From NCBI GenBank assembly GCA_023392615.1, contig JAEVYT010000034.1:1-43684 (forward strand): a stretch of DNA of 43,684 nt, in the 5' to 3' direction. Within the stretch, counting starts at the first letter, position 1. Each line of letters opens with the position of its first letter. The notes below the pieces were generated by a model. It did not search any database, had not been told where the DNA came from, and was given only the letters and a program-made list of their open reading frames with translations. The stretch is from Bacillota bacterium (GTDB taxonomy: Bacteria > Bacillota > Clostridia > Lachnospirales > Lachnospiraceae). Below are positions 32,967 through 40,861 of the stretch, in pieces. A program made the position numbers and the translations under genes.

Positions 32967-33059
32967 AACAAAAAACGTAACAGTAAAAAATGGACAAGTT
33001 CTTTAATTGCAAGGGAAATTATCAGTTTGTTTGGTTCAACATTAACATCGTTCCATTAA
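32967..33059 (+). pseudogene. Possible N-terminal remnant of a membrane transporter
   Basis: From 32967 one frame reads KKRNSKKWTSSLIAREIISL followed by FGSTLTSF, then a stop at 33057. This resembles the first cytoplasmic turn and start of helix 1 in major-facilitator transporters, and AAGGAGG with an ATG lies just upstream, one base out of frame. It is a guess: short, broken, and without the rest of a transporter. The remaining DNA of 32781-33089 has no other recognisable content beyond a TTGACA at 32781-32786. Confidence 0.3.
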
Positions 33060-33089
33060 AATATTCATATTAAGAAATGAGGTAAGGGT

Positions 33090-35597
33090 ATGCGTAAAAT
33101 AATAAGTATAATGTTATGTGTATGTATGTTGTCAACTATTATTCTGTATCATCCTACGAATGTTAAGGCAGAAACAAATTACAATTATGGAGAAGCGATG
33201 CAAAAGGCAATCATGTTTTATGAATTCCAAGAATCCGGTGATCTTCCGGCGAATATCAGAAATAACTGGAGAGGAGATTCTGGAATGACAGATGGTTCTG
33301 ATGCTGGTCTTGATCTTACCGGGGGCTGGTATGATGCAGGCGATCATGTCAAATTTAATCTGCCGATGGCATACACGGCAAGCATGTTGGCTTGGAGTGC
33401 TTACGAATCAAAGGATGCTTTAGCAGACAGCGGTCAGTTGAATTATCTGTTGGCAAATATAAAATGGGCAACCGATTATTTGATTAAATGCCATCCTTCC
33501 GCTAATGTGTATTATTATCAAGTTGGTTCCGGTAGCGCGGATCATTCCTGGTGGGGCCCGGCTGAAGTAATGCAGATGGCACGTCCTTCCTATAAGGTGG
33601 ACTTATCAAATCCGGGTTCGGCGGTAACTGCAGAAGCGGCAGCAGCGTTGGCATCGGCATCAGTGATATTTAAGGATTCCAATCCTACTTATGCTGCAAC
33701 CTGCTTAAAACATGCGAAAGAATTATTTAATTATTCGGATACGGTTAAGAGTGATGCCGGGTATACCGCTGCAAATGGTTATTATAGCCTGTATGGAGGA
33801 TTTTATGATGAATTATCATGGGCAGGAACATGGTTGTATCTAGCTACCAATGATTCTACATATCTAGATAAGGCTGAAAGTTATGTGGCAAATTGGGGGA
33901 AAGAAGGACAAACAACTGACATTGCATATAAATGGACCCAAAGCTGGGATGATGTTCACTATGGCGCAGCTCTGCTGCTAGCGAAGATAACCGGCAAAGC
34001 GGTCTATAAGAACTTTATGGAAATGTATCTGGATTACTGGACGACCGGTTATAACGGTAGCCGTATTACTTATACTCCCAAAGGCCTTGCTTGGTTGGAT
34101 TCTTGGGGATCACTAAGATATGCTACAACAACAGCATTCCTTGCGGGCGTGTATGCTGACTGGTCAGGATGTACATCGAGCAAGGTTTCAACATATAAGA
34201 ATTTTATGAAGCAACAAGTGGATTATGCACTTGGAAGCACGGGCAAAAGCTTTGAAGTAGGCTTTGGTACAAATTCTCCGAAGCATCCGCATCATAGAAC
34301 AGCACACAGCTCCTGGGCAGATAGTCAGACAGTACCGAATTATCATAGACATACAATCTATGGAGCATTGGTTGGTGGCCCTGCCAATGATGATAGTTAT
34401 ACGGATACTATTGATAATTACGTTAACAATGAAGTTGCGTGTGATTACAATGCAGGCTTTGTAGGTGCGTTGGCTAAGCTATACGGTACCTATGGTGGCA
34501 ATCCTATTGCTAACTTCACCGCTATGGAGCCGGTAACCAATGATGAGTTCTTTGTGGAAGCTGGAATTAACGCATCCGGACCTAACTTTATCGAAATAAA
34601 ATCATTGTTATACAATGAATCCGGTTGGCCGGCACGAATGGGAGATAAGTTATCCTTTAAGTACTTCGTAAATATCTCGGAAGCTGTTAAATTAGGATAT
34701 TCCGTATCGGATTTCACGGTTAAGACAAACTACAATGGTGGAGCAACCGTATCACAGCTTATACCTTGGGATGTAGCGAATAACATCTATTATGTAAATG
34801 TAGACTACACCGGAACCAAGATATATCCTGGTGGGCAGTCCAATTACCGCAAAGAAACGCAGTTTAGAATATCAGGACCGATGAATACTACCTTCTGGGA
34901 TAATTCAAATGATTATTCCTTCACCGGGTTAAGTGGCATCAGTTCCGGTAATGTAGTGAAAACAACTTATATTCCAGTATATGATGCAGGAGTAAAAGTA
35001 TTTGGTAATGAACCGGGTGCAGTCACACCTACACCTACCGTAACAGTGAAGCCTACAGTTACGCCGACTATAACACCAGTATTAACTCCTACCATAACAC
35101 CATCCATCACTCCAACAATTATTCCGACGATAACACCAACTCCAACGGTTAAACCAACCCCTACAGTAACGCCGATTCCTACGGTAACGCCAATACCAGG
35201 AACAGCAATTCCTGTAGTTGCGGTTACGACAAATGTGAATGGAAATACGGTAAATCAACAGTATAACATAACGGCACAGGATGGAACGATTGATCTATCC
35301 AAAGTCAGAATCGTTTATACCGCTACCGGCATGAGCAGCGCAGCACAAAACTTTTGGTGTGATAGTGCGGCGTTACAGCTTAATGTATCACCGTGGTATT
35401 CTAATATTACCAGTAGTGTAAGTGGAGCAATAGCGAATTCGGCACTGACAATTACTTTTACAGATCCGGTAACTCTGAAATCAGGAACTGGTAATTGCTC
35501 AGTAAATATCCGATTTGCGAAATCAGACTGGTCGAATTATGGTACGTTGACCAATCCGGTTGTGAAGGTATATTATAATGGAACACTTGTGCAATAA
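33090..35597 (+). CDS. Secreted endoglucanase, GH9-CBM3c with C-terminal CBM3-like module
   Basis: 835 residues. A signal peptide (about 1-28, cleaved after VKA) leads to a GH9 catalytic domain to about residue 465. D82 and D85 lie in WYDAGDHVKF, His in HHRTAHSSW, and the catalytic acid E448 in NNEVACDYNAGF. A CBM3c module follows (about 471-640), typical of processive GH9 enzymes. A Thr/Pro-rich linker covers about 643-705. The last 128 residues contain FWCDSAALQ and RFAKSDWSNY, matching the core of CBM3 but shorter than a full 150-residue module. The enzyme hydrolyses cellulose outside the cell. No dockerin or SLH domain is present, so it is a free enzyme. GAGG lies before the ATG. Confidence 0.95.
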   Translation: MRKIISIMLCVCMLSTIILYHPTNVKAETNYNYGEAMQKAIMFYEFQESGDLPANIRNNWRGDSGMTDGSDAGLDLTGGWYDAGDHVKFNLPMAYTASMLAWSAYESKDALADSGQLNYLLANIKWATDYLIKCHPSANVYYYQVGSGSADHSWWGPAEVMQMARPSYKVDLSNPGSAVTAEAAAALASASVIFKDSNPTYAATCLKHAKELFNYSDTVKSDAGYTAANGYYSLYGGFYDELSWAGTWLYLATNDSTYLDKAESYVANWGKEGQTTDIAYKWTQSWDDVHYGAALLLAKITGKAVYKNFMEMYLDYWTTGYNGSRITYTPKGLAWLDSWGSLRYATTTAFLAGVYADWSGCTSSKVSTYKNFMKQQVDYALGSTGKSFEVGFGTNSPKHPHHRTAHSSWADSQTVPNYHRHTIYGALVGGPANDDSYTDTIDNYVNNEVACDYNAGFVGALAKLYGTYGGNPIANFTAMEPVTNDEFFVEAGINASGPNFIEIKSLLYNESGWPARMGDKLSFKYFVNISEAVKLGYSVSDFTVKTNYNGGATVSQLIPWDVANNIYYVNVDYTGTKIYPGGQSNYRKETQFRISGPMNTTFWDNSNDYSFTGLSGISSGNVVKTTYIPVYDAGVKVFGNEPGAVTPTPTVTVKPTVTPTITPVLTPTITPSITPTIIPTITPTPTVKPTPTVTPIPTVTPIPGTAIPVVAVTTNVNGNTVNQQYNITAQDGTIDLSKVRIVYTATGMSSAAQNFWCDSAALQLNVSPWYSNITSSVSGAIANSALTITFTDPVTLKSGTGNCSVNIRFAKSDWSNYGTLTNPVVKVYYNGTLVQ

Positions 35598-35668
35598 TTG
35601 ATTAAAACTCAATAACAGGGCAGTTTGGTAAACTTGTTTGGAATAATCAGTTCTACTAAGTGAAAAAA

Positions 35669-35719
35669 GAGCTATTGCATCCTGGAATTATAACTAACTG
35701 ATCCAGGGTGTAATAGCTC
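35669..35719. terminator. Terminator after the GH9 gene
   Basis: An 18-bp stem with two or so wobbles (35669-35686 with 35702-35719), 15-base loop. The T run is better on the minus strand (TTTTTT), so it may also stop transcription from the right. The rest of 35598-35951 is AT-rich without genes. Confidence 0.7.
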
Positions 35720-35921
35720 ATATATTAACTGCATAATTGTAATTCACTATGATTTTTTAGTAGCGTCCAATCGAACGGATCTTACACATTGTGTAAATAT
35801 CAATATGAATTGAAATGAAATTAAAGTAGAGATGGTATAGCAATTATAAAAATTTCCTAATAATGTATTCCCCTTAGATATTTACAATTGATACTAAATT
35901 ATTCCATGGTTCTACCTGTTA

Positions 35922-35947
35922 TTTATCATAAAGGTTTTTATGATAAA
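35922..35947 (-). terminator. AT-rich hairpin at the end of the membrane-protein gene
   Basis: A perfect 11-bp stem (35922-35932 with 35937-35947) and GGTT loop begin 5 bases after the stop codon of the minus-strand gene. No T tract follows it, so termination would be weak. Confidence 0.4.
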
Positions 35948-35951
35948 AAAG

Positions 35952-36602
35952 TCAACATAAGCGTCTAAAATATATGATATTTGCATCGCCGTACTCTTTA
36001 TTGGCCTTGTCAAATTCATTTTCTGTTACAATTTGATTTTCACCGTCTGTAATTCTGATTGTTATTGATTTTACTTCTTCACCTACCGTATAGAAAATCA
36101 TCATATATTTATTAATCAATTTTATCTGATGGTTTTTAAGATCCAAACCATACTTTGTAACCTCGTGTCCACCTGCTGTAAAAATACCCGTTGTATTGGC
36201 GGAAATGGGGTACGCAGTTCCATCCGATCCTATAGATCCTAACTTGGTTATTTGGTTGTCAATGGGATAATAAATATATGTTCCCATTGCAGCCATGGCC
36301 TCATTTTTAAAATTGTAGACACCATTCGATAGTAGAAGAATAGGATAATCATAACCTGCTAATTTTATAAAGGCATAATAATATTTTTCTCCATGGCAGT
36401 CAAAGTGTTCTAAGAAATTATCATAAATATATGTATTTTCTATATTTTTATCAGCCTGATAAAGGGTGTTAACTTCTTTGCTCGTCATAGCTTCATATAT
36501 GTCACTTTTAAAGTCGGTGTAATATACTATGGCGTAAATACAACATATAATCATAAATATGCTAATTAATATTTGAGATTTTTTACTCATACAAAAACCC
36601 AT
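35952..36602 (-). CDS. Membrane-anchored extracytoplasmic protein of unknown function
   Basis: 216 residues. One N-terminal hydrophobic span (about 9-28, ILISIFMIICCIYAIVYY) is followed by a soluble domain of mixed strands with no recognised motif. The first ATG at 36602 has no clear ribosome site, and a second Met (residue 5) is equally poor. A repeat-like pattern of short strands (YYYAFIKLAGYDYPILLLSNG) suggests a beta-rich extracellular domain. Position and orientation suggest its own promoter. Nothing in the context points to a role. Confidence 0.55.
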   Translation of the reverse strand: MGFCMSKKSQILISIFMIICCIYAIVYYTDFKSDIYEAMTSKEVNTLYQADKNIENTYIYDNFLEHFDCHGEKYYYAFIKLAGYDYPILLLSNGVYNFKNEAMAAMGTYIYYPIDNQITKLGSIGSDGTAYPISANTTGIFTAGGHEVTKYGLDLKNHQIKLINKYMMIFYTVGEEVKSITIRITDGENQIVTENEFDKANKEYGDANIIYFRRLC

Positions 36603-36659
36603 ACTTTTTTTATAAATATATGGACTAAAGTGAAATATAGAATTTAGTAACTGTGTTAT

Positions 36660-37250
36660 TTAGCGAGATGAGTAGCCCATTATAATTCTTATAAAATCAG
36701 CTGTTTCCTTATCAGTTAGTAACTCCAATAAACGAAATGCTACTTCGGGTGCTGTTTGAGGGCAATAGGATGTTATGAGATTACCATCCGTTACTACAGG
36801 TTCATTTATAACTGTAACCCCCTCATAAGTTGCGAGTTCCTTCTGCCTTGCACCATCAAGCAGATGATAAGTTGTGGCTTTTTTTCCATTTAATATACCA
36901 CTTTTTGCAATTGCAAATGCCGCGACGCAAACTGTGGCAATTGGTTTTTGTTGACGATTAAAATCACAAATCAACTTAGTTGTTTTCTCATGAAAAGCCT
37001 CATCCCTAAACCCATACTCCTGAAAACCTCCAGGTATTGCAAGCGCGTCATAATCGTCTACACAGATTTCATCAATGGTTTTGTCCATTACAATTGATAC
37101 TCCGAATGTACTGACAACAGTTTTCTTAAACCCACAAGTTTCTACTTGAATATCTTTATTTGTTTCATCTCTAGCCCATCCCATAATATCAATAAACACG
37201 CTGAATTCCATCGTTTCAAATGCTTTTAAACATAATAATAATACTTTCAT
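36660..37250 (-). CDS. DJ-1/PfpI family protein
   Basis: 196 residues of the DJ-1/ThiJ/PfpI superfamily. MKVLLLCLKAFETMEFSVFID opens the fold, YDALAIPGGFQEYGF carries the conserved Gly-Gly turn, and the nucleophile-elbow Cys lies in IATVCVAAFAIAKSGIL. The usual residue after the Cys, Gly or His in AC(H/G)G, is Val here, so activity (glyoxalase, chaperone or peptidase) is uncertain. AGGGGG lies 4 bases before the ATG. The gene is alone on its transcript. Confidence 0.88.
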   Translation of the reverse strand: MKVLLLCLKAFETMEFSVFIDIMGWARDETNKDIQVETCGFKKTVVSTFGVSIVMDKTIDEICVDDYDALAIPGGFQEYGFRDEAFHEKTTKLICDFNRQQKPIATVCVAAFAIAKSGILNGKKATTYHLLDGARQKELATYEGVTVINEPVVTDGNLITSYCPQTAPEVAFRLLELLTDKETADFIRIIMGYSSR

Positions 37251-37431
37251 GCTACCCCCTATCTATTGTACTAATTCAAATTTATATGTAAAGTATTAAT
37301 CAATTGTCACTTCCAGTAATTTTTCTGTAATTTTGCCCATTCTTGGATTAGTAAAATTTATGTTGGATAGTATCACAGTATAAAAATAATATGATTTGTA
37401 ATTAATGAAAGAGGAATTTGGTATACAATGC

Positions 37432-37614
37432 TTAGTTAGATTTGTTTCGATTTACAATTATCTTTCTTACGAACTGCAATACTAATACCGCTGATAGGAT
37501 TAACGCCAAAGAGTATAATAAAAGAGTCTGGATGTTGTACCGGAATCCATTATATCTATGCTCGTATTTAGCTATTGAATACTTGCGACTTGATATTATC
37601 TGAATTAAGACTAA
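37432..37614 (-). pseudogene. Fragment encoding a C-terminal membrane span
   Basis: On the minus strand one frame without an ATG reads through EHRYNGFRYNIQTLLLYSLA and LILSAVLVLQFVRKIIVNRN, ending in TAA at 37432-37434. A hydrophobic span with a basic tail is the usual end of an anchored protein. It overlaps the last codons of the LprI-type gene in another frame and has no start. It is probably a remnant. The rest of 37251-37431 holds no recognised feature. Confidence 0.3.
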
Positions 37615-38746
37615 ACCAATTCACATTTTCTTTTTGTTTTTGTGCGTTACTAAAGTTATTAAATTTTTCTTCAGTTGTGGGTTTATTATTGATTAAATAA
37701 TTACCATCATTAAAACTCAAATACACATAATTATTGATGATTCCCCAAAACTGTATTTTTGCATCTCCAACTCCGTCAGCGTATGTATAACTAAATGAAC
37801 CATCTTTTTTTAACTCGTTTATTTCTCCTGCTCCATATTGGTATCCATATATTGTGCCATCCTCATAATGCAACACGATACCGCTTTCACTTTCGCCATC
37901 ATCATATTCATCATATAATTCTACTACGACTTCAGGGACACCATCACAATCCATATCTACTACTGCAAAATGAAGATAAAGTTGTGGTGATTCAAGATCA
38001 TCATGGAAGTAATCTTTCAAGTATTCATCTTTGTTATTGTTATTATTGGTATCATCTATACAGAAGAATTCAGCATCATTTCTTAAAATCGCACGGTATG
38101 CTTCCATTGCTGAGCCCTTATCAAGATCATGCTTAAAATATCTATGTATTAGCTCAAGCGTTCTATTTTTGGTAGCATAGTACAACCAATAATTGTGATT
38201 GATGGATTTTTCATAATCTTTCTTTGATTTTGTTAAGAATTTGGCTACAGATTGATCTCTCTCTTTTTTCCATGTTTGCTCTTCCACTTTTAATTTCTTT
38301 GCATCTTTGGATGGAAGTTTATTAATTAATAGAGAATATATTTTGTTTAATTCTTTATCCCAGTTATTAAGTGATTTATGTGTTGTTTCAACCATTTTAG
38401 CATTAATATCTATGTAGTATGACATAGACTTTTTGTCGTTTTCATCTAAGTATTTAAGGTTATTGATGTATTGTTTGTATGGAGCTTCAAGGTCATTATT
38501 AAATCCATATTTTGTGTTTACTTGATTGGTATCATTATTGGGAGTTGGCGTTACAGTTGGAGAAACAGTTGGTGTTGTAGATTTAGGCATCTCAGTTGTA
38601 GTTGCTTTTAATGTATTTGAAGTAGCGAAAGAGTTCTTCTTATTATTATCAGTACATGCAGATAGAACGAATAGCAGAGATATTATACATAATATAAATA
38701 TAAGTTTTGATTTCTTGATAATTATTAGTTTTTTTATATTTTCCAA
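37568..38746 (-). CDS. LprI-type lipoprotein
   Basis: 392 residues. The lipobox LLFVLSAC lies near residue 31. A Thr/Pro-rich linker spans about 45-75. The central helical domain (about 110-215) contains WDKELNKIYSLL and EEQTWKKERD, the pattern of LprI/DUF1311 lysozyme-inhibitor domains. The C-terminal part has VVDMDCDGVPEVVVEL, a calcium-loop-like repeat, and ends in a WFSL tail seen in related Lachnospiraceae lipoproteins, to my recollection. The start is TTG (38746) with GAGGT 9 bases upstream. It is surface-anchored and may protect peptidoglycan or bind ligands. Lysozyme inhibition is not proved. Confidence 0.8.
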   Translation of the reverse strand: MENIKKLIIIKKSKLIFILCIISLLFVLSACTDNNKKNSFATSNTLKATTTEMPKSTTPTVSPTVTPTPNNDTNQVNTKYGFNNDLEAPYKQYINNLKYLDENDKKSMSYYIDINAKMVETTHKSLNNWDKELNKIYSLLINKLPSKDAKKLKVEEQTWKKERDQSVAKFLTKSKKDYEKSINHNYWLYYATKNRTLELIHRYFKHDLDKGSAMEAYRAILRNDAEFFCIDDTNNNNNKDEYLKDYFHDDLESPQLYLHFAVVDMDCDGVPEVVVELYDEYDDGESESGIVLHYEDGTIYGYQYGAGEINELKKDGSFSYTYADGVGDAKIQFWGIINNYVYLSFNDGNYLINNKPTTEEKFNNFSNAQKQKENVNWFSLNSDNIKSQVFNS

Positions 38747-38880
38747 AGTTCACTAGACCTCTTTCATGTATTATTTTAATTACCCTGAATCTTGGTATAC
38801 CTTTACATATACTGATAGATAAGAAATTTCAATATCATAAAAAAATGCTTATTTTGTATGGATTAACACTAATATTTCTG

Positions 38881-39074
38881 TCATTTCCTATCAATATTTT
38901 CTTTGTACTTAATCAGCTTACCTGAATGATCAAAGTTAAATAAGTAGTAAACTGGTTTACAGTTTGCTTCTGACTTTTCGTAATTTTTAATCAGATAAAC
39001 AATCTTTGCTTTGCAGGAAGTGAACATGAATGCTGCGATAGTGGAAAGCAATATAAAACTTAAAATTTTTTCAC
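38881..39074 (-). pseudogene. Small lipoprotein, apparently frameshifted
   Basis: A 60-odd-residue lipoprotein-like reading contains KILSFILLSTIAAFMFTSC, a clear signal plus lipobox. An AAAGGAG site followed by a GTG (39074) would start it perfectly, but the A tract after GTG has six bases and puts GTG one base out of frame; seven would restore it. The in-frame reading upstream continues only to a TTG at 39135 with no ribosome site. So it is either a one-base-deleted pseudogene, a slippage-controlled gene or a sequencing error. Function unknown. Confidence 0.5.
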
Positions 39075-39345
39075 CAGTTTCTCCTTTGTCATTATGAAGT
39101 ATTTTATATATCTTTTGTGAGTCTAAATTATTCAATTTTAAATTAAGTCACTGATAAATTAGGTAAGCGTAATCATATTAATTATGAATGAGTTTCTTGA
39201 ACAATATTACACAATAGAATATGATTCATTCTATCATAGCTGTTTCCGATTATCTACCATAAAATGTATTTTATTGACATGAGAAATTGGTTATTAAAAC
39301 CAGATGTATTAAAACGGATTAGATCCTTCTTCGCAAAGCCCTTAG

Positions 39346-39387
39346 AAGAATAAGAATCTCGGCATGAGAGCATGAATTCTTATTCTT
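39346..39387. other. Inverted repeat next to the tRNA remnant
   Basis: AAGAATAAGAAT (39346-39357) and its exact reverse complement (39376-39387) enclose 18 bases. A smaller CACTCT-GTG-AGAGTG hairpin follows within 25 bases. These lie just left of the tRNA fragment and may be the old tRNA terminator. The rest of 39136-39345 is AT-rich with nothing recognised. Confidence 0.45.
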
Positions 39388-39431
39388 ACTAAGTCTCACT
39401 CTGTGAGAGTGTGAAGCTAGTATATGTAGTC

Positions 39432-39476
39432 ACCACGAAGACGGGGATTCGAACCCGCGACCCTCGCCTTGGCAAT
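39432..39476 (-). tRNA. 3' half of a tRNA-Gly(GCC)-like gene (attachment-site remnant)
   Basis: Read on the minus strand, the anticodon loop TTGCCAA (anticodon GCC), the variable region, the T-arm with GGGTTCGAATCC and the 3' acceptor side resemble tRNA-Gly. The 5' half, D-arm and anticodon 5' stem are absent, and one extra C disturbs the T stem, so this is not a functional tRNA. Displaced tRNA 3' halves mark integration of elements by tyrosine recombinases, and a truncated recombinase lies at 42.8 kb. The intact tRNA would be expected to the right, outside the window. Confidence 0.6.
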
Positions 39477-39574
39477 GACCTCACTGGCTTTTTCTATCTT
39501 CTTCTATATTTCTCTAAACCCTATTGAATACCTTATATCTTTGTAATTTCTTATTTTATCTTTTGTTATCGTTT

Positions 39575-39611
39575 AGTCGCTTTTTATAATTTTAGTCGCT
39601 AAGTAGTCGCT
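39575..39611 (+). repeat. Three AGTCGCT direct repeats
   Basis: AGTCGCT occurs at 39575-39581, 39594-39600 and 39605-39611. The last two, 11 bp apart start to start, match the pair at 43535-43552, after the recombinase, in 19 of 23 positions. These are candidate arm-type binding sites of the integrase. They lie about 100-180 bases inside the element from the tRNA fragment. Confidence 0.55.
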
Positions 39612-39697
39612 ATAAGCTATTATACTATATTATTAATTGCGCCGTATGTAACAAAAAATATTATATAATTTTTCCGAGCCACCTAGTCACATATAAT

Positions 39698-39785
39698 GAA
39701 ATTGTATTCCTAGTTCCGAACCGTACGGGTCTAATATTCGGAGTTCAATTTCAGCGGAGTAAGAATCGGTTCTTGCTCTTTTTTT
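39698..39785 (+). ncRNA. Structured leader with intrinsic terminator upstream of the J-domain gene
   Basis: GAAATTG/CAATTTC (39698-39704 with 39746-39752) encloses TCCGAA/TTCGGA (39715-39720 with 39737-39742), whose loop holds the palindrome CCGTACGG. Immediately after comes a terminator: a 9-bp stem (39757-39765 with 39770-39778), TCGG tetraloop and seven T. A nested fold followed by a terminator ahead of an open gene is the layout of an attenuator, riboswitch or small ncRNA. No known class was recognised. The ribosome site of the next gene lies in a further small hairpin (39803-39822). Confidence 0.5.
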
Positions 39786-39822
39786 ATAGCATTAATTCAA
39801 AAATTAAAGGAGTAGCTTTAAT

Positions 39823-40302
39823 ATGAAATGGTTCTATGAAATAAGCAGTTTGGAGGAATTAAGGCAACAATACAAAAAGTTGTTGTTGAAACATCATACT
39901 GATAATCAAGGTAAAGTATCTGATATGCAAGTAATCAACGCAGAGTATGACCTGTTATTTGACCGTTTTAAGGTTCAAATGAAATCAGAAGGTGAAACCT
40001 ATACCTATGATACTTTTAAGGACAATGAGGCATTTAAAGAGGTTCTTAGTAAGATTATCGGCTACAACATGGAGATTGAAATAATCGGTAAGCGGATATG
40101 GTGTTTTCATTGTTATACATACAAAAATGAACTGAAAGCATTAGGCTTTAAATATGCTCCAAATAAAAAGGCATGGACTTGGCATTTTGGGGATTATAAG
40201 CGATGTCAAAAAACCGAAATAAGCATTGAAGATATTCGTATAAAATATGGATGCCAGCCAGTAAGTCATAAAGAAAAACAATACGCACTAAATCAACATT
40301 AA
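39823..40302 (+). CDS. J-domain-like accessory protein of mobile elements
   Basis: 159 residues. The N-terminal J-like domain (about 1-52) matches the ICE/plasmid-borne DnaJ-like family: a SLEELRQQYKKLLLKHH helix followed by a loop and INAEYDLLF. The key HPD tripeptide is H25-T26-D27, so the Pro is lost. The C-terminal part (about 80-150) contains MEIEIIGKRIWCFH and ELKALGFKYAPNKKAWTWHFG, a domain typical of this accessory family. J-domains stimulate DnaK, but the element-borne type has no proved function. AAAGGAG lies before the ATG. It is the first gene of the element remnant, behind a structured leader. Confidence 0.75.
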   Translation: MKWFYEISSLEELRQQYKKLLLKHHTDNQGKVSDMQVINAEYDLLFDRFKVQMKSEGETYTYDTFKDNEAFKEVLSKIIGYNMEIEIIGKRIWCFHCYTYKNELKALGFKYAPNKKAWTWHFGDYKRCQKTEISIEDIRIKYGCQPVSHKEKQYALNQH

Positions 40303-40351
40303 GCCTATAGGCTTTATTTTTTTGCCCAAAAGCAAGGAAGGAAGTGTCTTT

Positions 40352-40531
40352 ATGTGTATGCAAAACTATCAGTTGGTCAATGAGTACAGTAGTCCTTGTG
40401 GTACCTGCCCTGATTTTCTAAATGCCTGTTTACCTATTGTTGTTAGCGCCTTCATCATTGCTGAATGCGACTTGCCAGCATGTGAATTTTGCAACTCTTA
40501 TGATGATTGTACGAGTATAGAAAGGAGTTGA
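40352..40531 (+). CDS. Cys-rich small protein
   Basis: A 59-residue protein with eight Cys, including C-x2-C in SPCGTCPDFLNAC and C-x2-C in ACEFCNSYDDC. The middle IVVSAFIIAECD is moderately hydrophobic. Such spacing suggests a small zinc ribbon or disulphide protein. A GGAAGGAAG site precedes the ATG at 40352. The frame extends upstream to a TTG at 40322 without a better ribosome site. The gene lies 50 bases after the J-domain-like gene, probably in one transcript. No family is recognised. Confidence 0.6.
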   Translation: MCMQNYQLVNEYSSPCGTCPDFLNACLPIVVSAFIIAECDLPACEFCNSYDDCTSIERS

Positions 40532-40537
40532 GTAATC

Positions 40538-40645
40538 ATGAAACTTTTAAATTACAATAGTGGTCTATAGATAAGACAGAACCTTAGATGTGCTAATAAT
40601 GAGATCCCTACCACTTACAGTAAAGCACAGTGTAAAATACTTTGA
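40538..40645 (+). pseudogene. Broken gene start in the mobile remnant
   Basis: AAAGGAG precedes an ATG at 40538 that begins MKLLNYNSGL and stops at TAG 40568-40570. The same frame continues with IRQNLRCANNEIPTTYSKAQ and stops at TGA 40643-40645. Good initiation with early stops indicates a decayed third gene of the element operon. The rest of 40646-40861 has no recognised content. Confidence 0.45.
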
Positions 40646-40861
40646 AGACTGATTGTTCAGAAAAGGATTAGAAAACAGTTTTCTACTTCCTTATTTCCGA
40701 GCTTTTTGCTATGTCGGATTGGAAAAACCTAAACTATCAGCAGATGTATTATTTAATAAATCTTTTAACTTATTGGAATTATAAATGAGAGATGAAAAGG
40801 CATGATTTTGATCAACTCATATTATAAAAAGCAACCTTTTTTAAATGCCGATTGGAGCAAA

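Noticed and set aside
39432..39476. A functional tRNA-Gly gene
   Set aside because: The 5' half and D-arm are missing and the T stem has an extra base, so it is only a remnant.
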